Source: Bradyrhizobium tropiciagri
Lineage (GTDB): Bacteria > Pseudomonadota > Alphaproteobacteria > Rhizobiales > Xanthobacteraceae
Assembly: GCF_018130545.1 (NCBI RefSeq)
Contig: NZ_JAFCKF010000004.1
Coordinates: forward strand, 445,501 to 509,500
Direction: 5' to 3'
Length of the DNA: 64,000 bases
Numbering within the stretch: position 1 is the stretch's first letter; the number at the start of each line of letters is the position of its first letter. The position numbers and the translations under genes were made by a program. The notes beneath the pieces are model-generated. The model was given only the letters and a program-made list of their open reading frames with translations, did not search any database and was not told the DNA's origin. Positions 15,615 to 24,370 of the stretch are shown one piece after another.

Positions 15615-15857
15615 CTAACCGCCGGCGGCAAACGCGATGCCGGCGCGCACCTCGCCCATCGCCTGATCGATCAGGCCGAGCGCGCGCTCGCGGTGGCCGC
15701 CCTTGTTCGGCGTTGCCTTGGTGAGCTCGGCACGCGCCGATTGCAGCATTGCAAGGGTCTCATCCATGTGCGGCTGGGCGCCGATTGCGTAGCCGATCCC
15801 CATGCCGGTGGTGATCGCCACACCGAGCAACACCTTGCGGATCGCGGAAGTCTTCAT
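15615..15857 (-). CDS. Small hypothetical exported/membrane protein
   Basis: An 80-residue protein with an N-terminal hydrophobic helix (about residues 8-26) that could be a signal peptide or anchor. It is followed by an amphipathic helical tail (DETLAMLQSARAELTKAT, then RERALGLIDQAMGEVRAGI). An AGGAGACC ribosome site precedes the ATG. It lies 59 bp upstream of the GCG_CRPN gene on the same strand and may share its transcript. No function recognised. Confidence 0.65.
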   Translation of the reverse strand: MKTSAIRKVLLGVAITTGMGIGYAIGAQPHMDETLAMLQSARAELTKATPNKGGHRERALGLIDQAMGEVRAGIAFAAGG

Positions 15858-16106
15858 CTCATGGTCTCCTCTGGCTGGCCTGCTTGTGTGCGGGGGCTCA
15901 CTTTGAGCGCCTTCTCCTGGCTGCTAGCCCGGCGCCATCGGTAAGCCCGTTGCGATGCCTGCGTCTTGGACTGGGAAGCGCCGGAGAATTCCCCACTTGG
16001 ACTGTCCGGCGCTGTGGCACGGACCGGCGACGCGATGGTAGGTTTCAGCCGCCGTTCATCTGGTGGTGGCCAGACTGCCGGCGCACACCTTGGTCCTGTC
16101 CTTCCG

Positions 16107-17069
16107 ATGTCCGTCATCAAGAAAAGGCTGTCGACCGACATGCTGCCGCCGGGCCTCGGCGAGCGGCAGCGCTACATGTTCTTCGCCGAGCTGTTCGAGC
16201 ATTTCTCCAACACCGGCGAGCTCGACCCGTCACCATCGGTGCCGTTTCGCGCGACGATGAATTCGATCCATATCGGCACCACCTTGCTCGGCCGCTGCAA
16301 CGGCAGCTTCACTAGCGTGCGGCGCGAGCGGCGCCAGGTGCTGGCGACCAATGACGACCGTTATTGCCTGGCACGCAACACCGGCGATCGGGCCTCGATG
16401 GTGACCCATCGCGGCCGTGAATTTCAGATGCGGCCGGGTGCGATGGTACTGCTCAAGCTGGACGAGCCCTTCTTCACCGCCGATGGTGCCCACCATAAGC
16501 GCTTCACCAATGTCCATCTGCCGATGGCGACCTTGCGCTCCATGGTCGCCGGGGTCGATGACCTGGTCGGTCAGGAGCTCGCGCCGGGCGGTGCGCTGTC
16601 GCTGGCGATGGACTACAGCGACCTACTGCTGAAATCTGCCGATGCCGTCGACGAGGCCGGCTTCGCCATTGCCGCGCATCTGCTGGATCTCGCAGCGCTC
16701 GGCCTCGGCGCCCGCGGCGATCTTGCGGTCGCCGCCCAACGTCGCGGGCTCCGCGCGGTCAGGCTGAAGTCGCTGCTGATGATCCTGGAGAGACGCTTCA
16801 CCGAGCCGGACTTTTCCGCGCACAAGCTCGCCGCCGCGACCGGCCTGTCGGAGCGCTATGTCAACGAGCTGCTGTTTGAGGCGGGCGCGAGCTTCACCAT
16901 GCGGCTGACCGAGCTGCGGCTGACCAAGGCCGCCGAATTGCTGGTCCATGACGCCGAGCGGCGGATCAGCGACATCGCCTTCGATTGCGGGTTCAACGAC
17001 CTGTCCTATTTCAATCGCTGTTTCCGCCGCCGCTTCGGCTTGACGCCGTCAGCGGCGCGCGGCACGTGA
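16107..17069 (+). CDS. AraC-family transcriptional regulator
   Basis: A 320-residue regulator with an N-terminal AraC-type sensor domain (about 1-200) and a C-terminal double HTH (about 225-320). The HTH contains FSAHKLAAATGLSERYVNEL in the first unit and ISDIAFDCGFNDLSYFNRCF, then RRRFGLTPSAARG, in the second; the latter is the diagnostic AraC/XylS signature. The start at 16107 (MSVIKKRLSTDMLPPG) matches the beginning of family-like sequence. No obvious target is adjacent, as both neighbours are conserved small genes. Confidence 0.9.
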   Translation: MSVIKKRLSTDMLPPGLGERQRYMFFAELFEHFSNTGELDPSPSVPFRATMNSIHIGTTLLGRCNGSFTSVRRERRQVLATNDDRYCLARNTGDRASMVTHRGREFQMRPGAMVLLKLDEPFFTADGAHHKRFTNVHLPMATLRSMVAGVDDLVGQELAPGGALSLAMDYSDLLLKSADAVDEAGFAIAAHLLDLAALGLGARGDLAVAAQRRGLRAVRLKSLLMILERRFTEPDFSAHKLAAATGLSERYVNELLFEAGASFTMRLTELRLTKAAELLVHDAERRISDIAFDCGFNDLSYFNRCFRRRFGLTPSAARGT

Positions 17070-17149
17070 TGCTTGCGCGTGACTGAGCCTTGAACGTGAC
17101 ACAGTGGTAATGTGACGCAACTTGAACCGCTTGCCTGCATTACCATGTG

Positions 17150-17698
17150 ATGGCCATGCCCGAGGACGACATCTTCACGCCCCACGCAACGCGATCGCGG
17201 CCGCCCTTCGGCGGGGCGCAGGCGCGCGGCAAGGTGATCGATCAGGACGGGCGCGAGCTCGGCGATGGCCCGCTGCATCCGCAGTTCCAAGGCTTTCAGG
17301 ATGGCTTCCGCTTCGACTTCCGCAATTCGAGCGCCAATCCGTTCGGCAATCTAACCCGTGAGGAGCGGCTCGCGCGGCTCGAGATGATCGCAAGGCTGCT
17401 CGACGTCGCCTTCGTGGTGCCGGGCACCAATGTCCGCTACGGCATCGACGGGCTGATCGGCCTGATCCCCGTGATCGGCGATCTCATCACGACCGCGATC
17501 TCGCTGTGGCTGGTGCGCGAGGCCCGGCTGCTCGGCGCGCCCTGGCACATCACCGCGCGGATGCTCGCCAATGTCGCGGTCGACGGCGTGGTCGGCATGG
17601 TGCCGGTGGCCGGCGATGCCTTCGACGTCATGTTCCGCGCCAATATCCGCAATGTGCGGATGCTGCGGCGCTGGCTCGACAAGCAGCCGAGACTTTAA
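17150..17698 (+). CDS. DUF4112 membrane protein
   Basis: A 182-residue protein whose C-terminal 110 residues match DUF4112: LDVAFVVPGTNVRYGIDGLI, GLIPVIGDLITTAISLWLV and NVAVDGVVGMVPVAGDAFDV, with two GxxPVxGD-type hydrophobic hairpins. The N-terminal 60 residues are polar. GTG 17147, ATG 17150 and ATG 17156 are all possible starts; 17150 is given. Function unknown, probably at the inner membrane. Confidence 0.88.
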   Translation: MAMPEDDIFTPHATRSRPPFGGAQARGKVIDQDGRELGDGPLHPQFQGFQDGFRFDFRNSSANPFGNLTREERLARLEMIARLLDVAFVVPGTNVRYGIDGLIGLIPVIGDLITTAISLWLVREARLLGAPWHITARMLANVAVDGVVGMVPVAGDAFDVMFRANIRNVRMLRRWLDKQPRL

Positions 17699-17793
17699 GG
17701 CGCGATTAATCCGGACCCGAAGGGCCGCGTTAGCGCAAAGTGTGCAGCGGCTTTCCGATCAGATTCTCCGCAAGAAAGACTCTTCCCAAAAAC

Positions 17794-17823
17794 AAAAGCC
17801 CCCGGATCGGTCCGAGGGCTTTT
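17794..17823. terminator. Bidirectional terminator
   Basis: AAAAGCCC (17794-17801) and GGGCTTTT (17816-17823) bracket an inner CCGGATCGGTCCG stem, so both strands end in T-runs. It separates the convergent DUF4112 gene and the gene ending at 17846. Confidence 0.85.
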
Positions 17824-17845
17824 CGTTAAGCGAGGAGCAGAAATC

Positions 17846-18136
17846 TTACGCGGCGTCGGCGTCGGTCTGGCTGGCGGCGGGGCGCGGACGGCGCGGCAGC
17901 GGGAAGGCTTCGCTCTCATACAGCGAGCGGATGCCGTTCTGGTCGAAACGGGCTTCCTCGACCTGCAGATAGGCGCCGTTCAGCGAGTCCGCCGGCAACT
18001 GCTCCATCGCGAACTGCACGGCCTCGGCAGCAGTGCCGAAACGGCGGTAGGCGAAACCCGCCCGCTTCTTCTTGCGGATCGCGGCGGGGAACAGTTCGGC
18101 TGACGTGTTATAGTTGAACGGACGCAGGGGACGCAT
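17846..18136 (-). CDS. Conserved hypothetical small protein
   Basis: A 96-residue protein starting [20 protein letters not shown]. It has a basic patch ([14 protein letters not shown]), then a helix typical of small RNA- or nucleic-acid-associated proteins ([16 protein letters not shown]), and a variable Pro/Arg tail. ATG 18136 is preferred to an upstream ATG at 18178. No family that I can name. A strong shared terminator supports expression. Confidence 0.7.
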   Translation of the reverse strand: MRPLRPFNYNTSAELFPAAIRKKKRAGFAYRRFGTAAEAVQFAMEQLPADSLNGAYLQVEEARFDQNGIRSLYESEAFPLPRRPRPAASQTDADAA

Positions 18137-18359
18137 GGTCGACGACCTCTTGTGTTCTTGGCAGTTGGCGTGGCGCAAGGGATTTTGGGGGACGGCGGCC
18201 TATCTCGGCGGCGCACCGTACATGTCATTTCGATCCCTAATATAGGCCTCTTTGACAAAAATGCGACCCCAGAAGCGCCCCTGACAGGGCACATGCTGAA
18301 TCCGCGCATAGCACGGGGTACGATCAAATAAGACCTTCTATTTCAATAGCTTATAGCTC

Positions 18360-18524
18360 TCAGATCTTGTCGAGCCAGGCCAGGATCGCGACCACGATCA
18401 AAATCACCCCGAAAAGGCCCATTCCGGAGTGGCCGAGCCCATAGCCATAGCCTCGGATCCGGCCGCTATAGCCGCCGAGCAGGACAATCAGCAGAATGAT
18501 GATGAGGATCAGTCCAAGCGACAT
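18360..18524 (-). CDS. DUF3309 small membrane protein
   Basis: A 54-residue gene. The protein begins MSLGLILIIILLIVLLGG, continues with a GRIRGYGYGLGHSG loop and ends with a second helix and LAWLDKI. This two-helix, Gly/Tyr-loop design is DUF3309. GAGGAGGG stands six bases before the ATG, a strong ribosome site. Members are widespread in rhizobia; the role is unknown, with stress-linked membrane functions suggested for similar tiny proteins. Confidence 0.85.
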   Translation of the reverse strand: MSLGLILIIILLIVLLGGYSGRIRGYGYGLGHSGMGLFGVILIVVAILAWLDKI

Positions 18525-18662
18525 GGCGCCCTCCTCAGAACAGGCGGCAGCCGCACGGCGAGACGCCTACGGCCCCGCAGGTTCCAAGCAAAGCACATTC
18601 CGGGGCGCGAGTCGTTAAGGACGCCCGCCGATCACGAGGATGTTGTTGGCCGGCCTGGGCGT

Positions 18663-19040
18663 CTACTTCTTGCTTTCGTCGATCGGGAGCACCTTCAGCG
18701 GGGTCGGATAGGGCTCCACCCGCAGCGAGTCGCTGGCGATCAGGCCGACCTTGTGCAGCGGCGCCTGTTCGAGATCGCCTGAGGCGGATTTGTGCACGGC
18801 GTATTGCCAGACGCTCATCGAGCCCTTGGCGACCAGCATTTTGGCGATGCCGCCGGCATTCTGGCCGTCGACCTGGGCGAGGTCGGCATCGGTCAGGCCG
18901 ATCACGATCTCGTCCTTCGAGGTGATGACCTTGAACAGCGAGATCTTGTCGGCGGCGAATGCCGGCCCGCTCAAAGTGCTCCCCATGATGACGCTGGCAA
19001 GGCCGAGGCCGGACAAGAGCTTTCCTGGAATCCGTGACAT
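18663..19040 (-). CDS. Exported hypothetical protein
   Basis: A 125-residue precursor. The signal peptide ends near residue 29 (GPAFA|ADK). The mature part contains SLFKVITSKDEIVIGLTDAD and LRVEPYPTPLKVLPIDESKK, with no Cys or known motif. It is small and soluble, probably periplasmic. ATG 19040 follows AAGGAAATTTTG. It is separated from the msrAB transcript by the hairpins at 19088-19192. Not recognised. Confidence 0.7.
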   Translation of the reverse strand: MSRIPGKLLSGLGLASVIMGSTLSGPAFAADKISLFKVITSKDEIVIGLTDADLAQVDGQNAGGIAKMLVAKGSMSVWQYAVHKSASGDLEQAPLHKVGLIASDSLRVEPYPTPLKVLPIDESKK

Positions 19041-19087
19041 CAAAATTTCCTTGTGTTTGCGCGCGGCCGGGCCGGGTCCAAACAAAA

Positions 19088-19118
19088 CCCCGCGCGACCG
19101 GTTCTTGGTCGCGCGGGG
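19088..19118 (-). terminator. Terminator after msrB (second stem)
   Basis: CCCCGCGCGACC (19088-19099) and GGTCGCGCGGGG (19107-19118) form a perfect 12-bp stem. On the minus strand it is followed by TTTTGTTTGG. It ends the msrA-msrB transcript before the exported-protein gene. Confidence 0.8.
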
Positions 19119-19163
19119 CGGAGCAAACGTTCGACGGGGCGAGCCGATTATTCGGTTCGGCCG

Positions 19164-19192
19164 CGCCTGCGCGGGGCATGCCCGCGCAGGCG
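19164..19192. terminator. Stem-loop directly after msrB
   Basis: CGCCTGCGCGGG (19164-19175), GCATG, CCCGCGCAGGCG (19181-19192): a perfect 12-bp stem three bases beyond the msrB stop. It has no T-run of its own and probably protects the 3' end or works together with the next stem at 19088-19118. Confidence 0.65.
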
Positions 19193-19195
19193 TCG

Positions 19196-19609
19196 TTACT
19201 TCTTCTCGTCGAGCTTCAGCGCTGCCGAGTTGATGCAGTAGCGCAGGCCGGTCGGGCCGGGGCCGTCGTTGAAGACGTGGCCGAGATGGCCGTCGCATTT
19301 CGAGCACAGCACCTCGGTGCGGATCATGCCGTGGCTCATGTCGCGCTCCTCGTCGACATGGCTCTCGACCGCGGGCTTGGAGAAGCTCGGCCAGCCGCAG
19401 CCGGAATCGAACTTCTGGTCGGACTCGAACAGCGTCTGCCCGCAGCCGGCGCAGACATAGGTGCCCTTGCGCGGGTCGTGCTCATATTCGCCGGTGAAGG
19501 GCCGCTCGGTCGCCTTTTCCCGCAGCACGGCGTACTGCATCGGCGACAACTCCTTGCGCCACTCGGCCTCGCTCTTGCGGACCTTGCCGTCGGTTTTGGT
19601 ATCGGACAT
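19196..19609 (-). CDS. msrB: Peptide-methionine (R)-S-oxide reductase
   Basis: A 137-residue MsrB, which reduces methionine-R-sulfoxide in proteins. Two zinc-binding CxxC pairs (CAGC and CSKC), the SGCGWPSF motif, the GHLGHVF block and the catalytic Cys in LRYCIN are all present. There is no signal peptide, so the enzyme is cytosolic, unlike its partner MsrA. It starts 21 bp after msrA in the same direction, so the two form an operon. Confidence 0.96.
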   Translation of the reverse strand: MSDTKTDGKVRKSEAEWRKELSPMQYAVLREKATERPFTGEYEHDPRKGTYVCAGCGQTLFESDQKFDSGCGWPSFSKPAVESHVDEERDMSHGMIRTEVLCSKCDGHLGHVFNDGPGPTGLRYCINSAALKLDEKK

Positions 19610-19630
19610 TCAACCTCCTTTGCGAGATGC

Positions 19631-20347
19631 TCAGTTGGTGGCCTTGGTGCTGCTCACCAGCGTCGGCTTCTCGATGTAGTTCTCCGCGAAGATCTTCTTC
19701 AGGTTCTCGACCTTCGGGATGTCGTTATACGCAATATAGGGCTGGCTCGGGTGCAGCGTCAGATAGTCCTGGTGGTAGCCCTCCGCCGGATAGAACGCCT
19801 CCAGCGCACCGATCTTGGTGACGATCGGCTTCTTGAAGACCTTGGCAGCGTTGAGCTGGGCGACATAGGCATCCGCGACCTTCTTCTGCTCGTCGCTGGT
19901 GGTGAAGATCGCCGAGCGATATTGCGTGCCGGAATCGGGGCCCTGCCGGTTCAGCTGGGTCGGGTCGTGCACGACCGAGAAGAAGATCTGCAGGATCTTG
20001 CCGTAGGAGATCTTCTGCGGGTCGTACTTGATCTCGACGGACTCGGCGTGGCCGGTGGTGCCGGTCGAGACCTTTTCATAGTCGGCATTCGCCTTGCTGC
20101 CGCCGGAGTAGCCGGACACCGCGCTGACGACACCGGCGGTGTGCTGGAACACGCCCTGCACGCCCCAGAAGCAGCCACCGGCGAGCACCGCAGTCTTGAT
20201 GCCGGTTTCCGGCGCGCTCGCGGCCGGCGGCGGGATGATCACGGCGTCCTCGGCGGCGAGCGAGGGCGCGACGGCAAACGCTGCGACGGCCAGCGCGCCG
20301 ATTGCGGCTGCGCTGAGCGCGAGGCGGCTGAGGGAGCTTTTGGGCAT
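19631..20347 (-). CDS. msrA: Exported peptide-methionine (S)-S-oxide reductase
   Basis: A 238-residue MsrA. The catalytic GGCFWGVQG motif lies near residue 58, followed by the family GYSGGS...ADYEKVSTGTTGHAE and the YHQDYL block. A signal peptide (about residues 1-32, ending SLAAE) and a Pro/Ala linker precede the domain, so this is an envelope form that repairs oxidised exported proteins. ATG 20347 places the signal peptide correctly. It is the first gene of msrA-msrB. Confidence 0.94.
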   Translation of the reverse strand: MPKSSLSRLALSAAAIGALAVAAFAVAPSLAAEDAVIIPPPAASAPETGIKTAVLAGGCFWGVQGVFQHTAGVVSAVSGYSGGSKANADYEKVSTGTTGHAESVEIKYDPQKISYGKILQIFFSVVHDPTQLNRQGPDSGTQYRSAIFTTSDEQKKVADAYVAQLNAAKVFKKPIVTKIGALEAFYPAEGYHQDYLTLHPSQPYIAYNDIPKVENLKKIFAENYIEKPTLVSSTKATN

Positions 20348-20650
20348 GGGTTCCTCGTGGGATCGCAATTGGGGGCCAGTCTAGAGCGGGAGCCGGCATT
20401 GGCAAACCGGGCCGGGCTGCTCCGACGCTTCAAAATACGGGCGACGGGGCGTTTTGTTACGGTGCCAGCCACACGGTTTCGTGAGGGAAATAGTGGTGGT
20501 TCAAGGGGGTAGGTGGCGTGCTCCCGTCACCCTGAGGAGGCCGCAGAGCGGCCGTCTCGAAGGGTCGACGGCCACAGGCCGGGCCGTACATCCTTCGAGA
20601 CGCCGCTTCGCGGCTCCTCAGGATGACGCGTCTATAAAGCGCGCGGCCCG
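20348..20650. other. Gene-free region with family A repeat
   Basis: No gene seen. It holds the msrA upstream region (20348-20520) and the repeat at 20526-20628. There are no recognisable small ORFs with a ribosome site. Confidence 0.5.
20526..20628. repeat. Intergenic inverted repeat, family A copy 2
   Basis: It begins GTCACCCTGAGGAGGCCGCA, has the same GTCTCGAAGGGTCGACGGCC core as copy 1 (21-117), and ends GGCTCCTCAGGATGAC. The arms differ from copy 1 in the GC-rich middle but the changes are compensated, so the stem is kept. It lies downstream of the helicase gene. Confidence 0.8.
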
Positions 20651-21760
20651 TTACACCACGATGCTGAGCCGCTTCGCCGCCCGCGTAATTCCCGTGTACA
20701 GCCACCGCGCGCGCGAGTCCTGGAACGCAAAGCTCTCGTCGAACAGCACGACGTCGTCCCATTGCGAGCCCTGCGACTTGTGCACGGTCAGCACATAGCC
20801 GAAGTCGAACTCGTCATAGGGCTTGCGCTGCTCCCACGGCACGCCCTCGACGCCGCCGTCGAAGCATTCGCCGCGCACCGAGACCTTGGTGACCTTGTAG
20901 CCGAAATCCTCGTCCGGCATCACGCGCATGGTGATGATCTTGGATTTCGACTGCGCGCGCGCCTTGACCCGCCAAAGCCCGCCGTTGAACAGGCCCTTCT
21001 TGCGGTTGTTGCGCAGGCAGACCAGCTTGTCGCCGGCGACCGGCAAGGGATCCTCGATGTTCAGCCGCTGCCGCACCCGCATGTTGTAGGCGCGGCGGGT
21101 GTTGTTGCGGCCGACCAGCACCTGGTCGGCGCTCATCACGCGGTCCGGATCGAGCTCCTTGCGCGACACCACTTCGCTCTCGCCATGGCGGCCGATCTCG
21201 AGCTCGCGGCCTTCGCGGATATCCATCGACATCCGCACGATCGGATCGTCCTGCGCCTGGCGGTGCACCTCGGTCAGCATCGCGTCCGGCTCGGCGTCGG
21301 TGAAGAAGCCGCCGCCCTGGATCGGCGGCAATTGCGCGGGATCGCCGAGCACGAGCAGCGGGCAGTCGAACGACATCAGGTCGCGGCCGAGCTCGGCATC
21401 GACCATCGAGCATTCGTCGATCACGATCAGCTTGGCTTTCGAGGCCGGCGCGTCGTCCCAGAGCTCGAAGCTCGGCTGCTCGACGCCGGACTCGCGGGCG
21501 CGGTAGATCAGCGAATGGATCGTCGAGGCGCTGTCGCAGCCCTTGTTGCGCATGACGAGCGCCGCCTTGCCGGTGAAAGCCGCGAACTTCACCTCGCCGT
21601 CGACGCCTTCGGCGATGTGCTGGGCGAGCGTGGTCTTGCCGGTTCCGGCATAGCCGAACAGGCGAAACACCGGCGGCGTGCCGTTCTGGCCGGGCTTGGC
21701 TTTCAGCCAATCGGCGACGGCTTTCAGCGCGGAATCCTGGTGCGGCGTAAAAGTGGTCAT
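20651..21760 (-). CDS. RecD-like ATP-dependent DNA helicase
   Basis: A 369-residue superfamily-1 helicase of the RecD/exodeoxyribonuclease V alpha type, of short phage-Dda-like design. Walker A is GYAGTGKTT (36-44), Walker B is VIDECSMVD, motif III is LVLGDPAQLPPI, and motifs V/VI include TVHKSQGSQWD and YTGITRAAKR. It lacks RecBC partners nearby. ATG 21760 is chosen; an upstream ATG adds ten basic residues. It is likely a stand-alone helicase in repair or recombination. Confidence 0.92.
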   Translation of the reverse strand: MTTFTPHQDSALKAVADWLKAKPGQNGTPPVFRLFGYAGTGKTTLAQHIAEGVDGEVKFAAFTGKAALVMRNKGCDSASTIHSLIYRARESGVEQPSFELWDDAPASKAKLIVIDECSMVDAELGRDLMSFDCPLLVLGDPAQLPPIQGGGFFTDAEPDAMLTEVHRQAQDDPIVRMSMDIREGRELEIGRHGESEVVSRKELDPDRVMSADQVLVGRNNTRRAYNMRVRQRLNIEDPLPVAGDKLVCLRNNRKKGLFNGGLWRVKARAQSKSKIITMRVMPDEDFGYKVTKVSVRGECFDGGVEGVPWEQRKPYDEFDFGYVLTVHKSQGSQWDDVVLFDESFAFQDSRARWLYTGITRAAKRLSIVV

Positions 21761-21958
21761 GAGCTTTCGGAGGGATGAGCGCGCGATCAATAACGCCGCG
21801 ACTCAGGCCAGCACAAGCTAACCATTCGTGCGTTCCAATCAAGCGTGCTTCCGCTGCGCGGAATTGGGGTTTCGTCCCCGAGGCTAGACTTGGGTCGCCG
21901 CAGCACTAGACTGATCGAAAATAACAAACGGTCGGGGACGGACCTTGGGAGTGACGCC

Positions 21959-23164
21959 ATGAAATTCGGCATCTTTTACGAGCTGCAACTGCCGCGCCCC
22001 TGGAACGATGGCGACGAGCTCAGGCTCTACCAGAACGCGCTGACCCAATTGGAGACCGCCGACCGGCTGGCTTACGATTACGCCTGGGTCGTCGAGCATC
22101 ATTTCCTCGAGGAATATTCGCACTCGCCGGCGCCGGAATCCTTCCTCGCTGCCGCCAGCCAGCGCACCAAAAACATCCGGCTCGGCCACGGCATCTTCCA
22201 GCTCACCACCAATCATCCCGCGCGCGTCGCCGAGCGGGTCGCGGTGCTCGATCTGCTGTCCAACGGCCGCTGCGAGTTCGGCATGGGCGAGAGTGCCTCG
22301 ATCACCGAGCTGACCCCGTTCGGCCGCGACATGGAGACCAAGCGCGAGGTGTTCGAGGAGGCGGTGCAGGCGATCTTCCCGATGTTCACCAAGGTCGGCA
22401 CCGAGCATCACGGCAAGTATTTCGACATTCCCCTGCGCAATGTCGTGCCGAAGCCGGTGCAGAAGCCGCATCCGCCGCTCTGGATGGCGTGCTCGCAATT
22501 GCCGACGATCGAGCGCGCCGGGCAGAACGGTTTTGGTGCGCTCGGCTTCCAGTTCGTCAGCGCCGAGGCGGCGCATGCCTGGGTGCACGCCTATTACAAC
22601 GCGATCACCAAGCGGCTGAACAAGCTCGCCGACTACGAGATCAATCCGAACATGGCGCTGGTCTCTTTCTTCATGTGCGCGAAGACGGACGAGGAGGCGC
22701 GCAAGCGTGCCGACGGCGCGACCTTTTTCCAGTTCGCGCTGCGCTACTACGGCCAGGCGCTGAACCGGCAGCGACCGGCGCCCGGCACCGTCAACATGTG
22801 GGACGAGTACAACAAGTGGAAGCGCGACAATCCGGAGGCGCAGGAGGCCGCGCTGCGCGGCGGCCTGATCGGTTCGCCCGAGACTATCGCCAAGAAGCTG
22901 CGGCGCTTCCGCGCCTCCCATATCGACCAGGTGATCCTGCTCAACCAGGCCGGCAAGAACACGCATGAGCATATCTGCGAGTCGCTCGAGCTGTTCGGCA
23001 AGGAAGTGATGCCGGAGTTTCAGCACGATCCCGAGCACGATGCCTGGAAGAAGGGCGTGCTGGATGGTTCAATCCAGCTCGAGGAGATCGACACCCAGGC
23101 GTTCTCGGACCGCTACGGTAAACTCGCGGTCAATGTCGGCTCGAAGGCCGCCGCTGCGGGCTGA
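21959..23164 (+). CDS. LLM-class flavin-dependent oxidoreductase
   Basis: A 401-residue bacterial-luciferase-like flavin monooxygenase. Family blocks seen are MKFGIFYELQLPRPW, YDYAWVVEHHFLEEYSHSP (the EHHF motif), RLGHGIFQLTTNHPARVAER and LLSNGRCEFGMGES. These enzymes use reduced flavin from a separate reductase; the substrate is unknown. The gene ends at a strong terminator (23248) before the sulfonate operon, so it is a separate unit, although the flavin reductase at 28146 could also serve it. Confidence 0.9.
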   Translation: MKFGIFYELQLPRPWNDGDELRLYQNALTQLETADRLAYDYAWVVEHHFLEEYSHSPAPESFLAAASQRTKNIRLGHGIFQLTTNHPARVAERVAVLDLLSNGRCEFGMGESASITELTPFGRDMETKREVFEEAVQAIFPMFTKVGTEHHGKYFDIPLRNVVPKPVQKPHPPLWMACSQLPTIERAGQNGFGALGFQFVSAEAAHAWVHAYYNAITKRLNKLADYEINPNMALVSFFMCAKTDEEARKRADGATFFQFALRYYGQALNRQRPAPGTVNMWDEYNKWKRDNPEAQEAALRGGLIGSPETIAKKLRRFRASHIDQVILLNQAGKNTHEHICESLELFGKEVMPEFQHDPEHDAWKKGVLDGSIQLEEIDTQAFSDRYGKLAVNVGSKAAAAG

Positions 23165-23247
23165 TCTGTTTTTGTGCAGCGACCTCGCGATCTCGTGAGG
23201 AAAATAATTCGCTACACGTGATCCACGCTTTAAAAGAAACGGCACGC

Positions 23248-23286
23248 GCGATGCCTGCACCGAAGTGCAGGCATCGCTATTTTTGT
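23248..23286 (+). terminator. Intrinsic terminator
   Basis: GCGATGCCTGCAC (23248-23260), CGAA tetraloop, GTGCAGGCATCGC (23265-23277), then TATTTTTGT. The perfect 13-bp stem with a T-run is one of the clearest terminators in the window and ends the LLM oxidoreductase transcript. Confidence 0.95.
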
Positions 23287-23381
23287 GCGGTGCTCGACAG
23301 CTTCATCCGCGCGCCCCATCATCCTGACATCGCATGATCGTGCAGCGCGAGTGCGCGCTTGATCGTCAGGAGAGTCTTGCA

Positions 23382-24332
23382 ATGAAGCGTCGTGAGTTCC
23401 TTCAACTGTCGCTGGTTACAGCCGCCGCTGCAGCGCTGTCACGAGGCGCGAAGGCACAGGCCGCCGCCAAGGAAATTCGTATCGGCTACCAGAAGAACGG
23501 CGTGCTGGTCATCACGCGTCAGCGCGAAGCCTTGGAAAATCATTTCAAGCCGCAGGGCATCAGTGTGAAATGGGTCGAGTTCTCCTCGGGCCCGCCGATG
23601 ATGGAAGCGATGAATGTCGGCAGCGTCGATTACGGCGCCGTCGGCGATTCCCCGCCGATCTTCGCGCAGGCCGCCGGTGCGGCCATCGTCTATGCCGCCG
23701 CGCAGCCGATCATCAACGGGTCGGGCATCCTGGTGCCGCAAAATTCGGCAATCACGGATATCGCCGGTCTCAAGGGCAAGCGTGTCGGCTTCACGAAGGG
23801 ATCCAGCGCACATAACGTCGTGATCCAGACGCTGGAGAAAGCCGGGCTCACCTACGACGACATCACCCCGGTCTACCTGACGCCGCCGGACGCCGGTCCC
23901 GCTTTCGCCAATGGCGGCATCGATGCCTGGGCGATCTGGGATCCGTATTTCGCGATCGCCGAGACCAAGCAGAACGGCCGCATCCTGGTGAAGACCCGCG
24001 ATATCACCAAGACCAATTCGTTCTACATCGCCAACCGCGACTTCGCGAACCGGCACGGTGCCCTGCTGCAGCAGATCGTCGACGTCACGACGTCGACCGC
24101 GGCATGGGCGGAGGCGCATCCCGACGAGGTCGCGCAATCGCTCGCCGCTGTCACCGGCGTGCCGCTGGATATCCAGACCATCGCGGCGCGACGGGCCGGC
24201 TTCTCGGTCGGACCCATCACTGACGACATCATCGCGACCCAGCAGGGCGTCGCCGACCGCTTCTTCAAGCTGGGCCTGATTCCGAAGCAGATCGCGATCC
24301 GCGACATCGTCTGGCGCAACACCCAGACCTGA
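23382..24332 (+). CDS. Sulfonate ABC transporter binding protein (Tat signal)
   Basis: A 316-residue SsuA-like periplasmic binding protein (NMT1/THI5-like fold). The N-terminus MKRREFLQLSL with an RR pair followed by a hydrophobic stretch is a good Tat signal. Family features are IRIGYQKNGVLVITRQR, WVEFSSGPPMMEAMNVGSVD and the GIDAWAIWDPYFA block. It would deliver aliphatic sulfonates to SsuBC. It is the first gene of a six-gene run and has a paralogue directly downstream. Confidence 0.92.
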   Translation: MKRREFLQLSLVTAAAAALSRGAKAQAAAKEIRIGYQKNGVLVITRQREALENHFKPQGISVKWVEFSSGPPMMEAMNVGSVDYGAVGDSPPIFAQAAGAAIVYAAAQPIINGSGILVPQNSAITDIAGLKGKRVGFTKGSSAHNVVIQTLEKAGLTYDDITPVYLTPPDAGPAFANGGIDAWAIWDPYFAIAETKQNGRILVKTRDITKTNSFYIANRDFANRHGALLQQIVDVTTSTAAWAEAHPDEVAQSLAAVTGVPLDIQTIAARRAGFSVGPITDDIIATQQGVADRFFKLGLIPKQIAIRDIVWRNTQT

Positions 24333-24370
24333 TCGCGCGCTTTGGTCCATTCAATGCAAAGGATATTCCC

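Noticed and set aside
19034-20512. 492-codon plus-strand frame over msrA/msrB
   Set aside because: Antisense to two diagnostic Msr genes; no start site and no family features.
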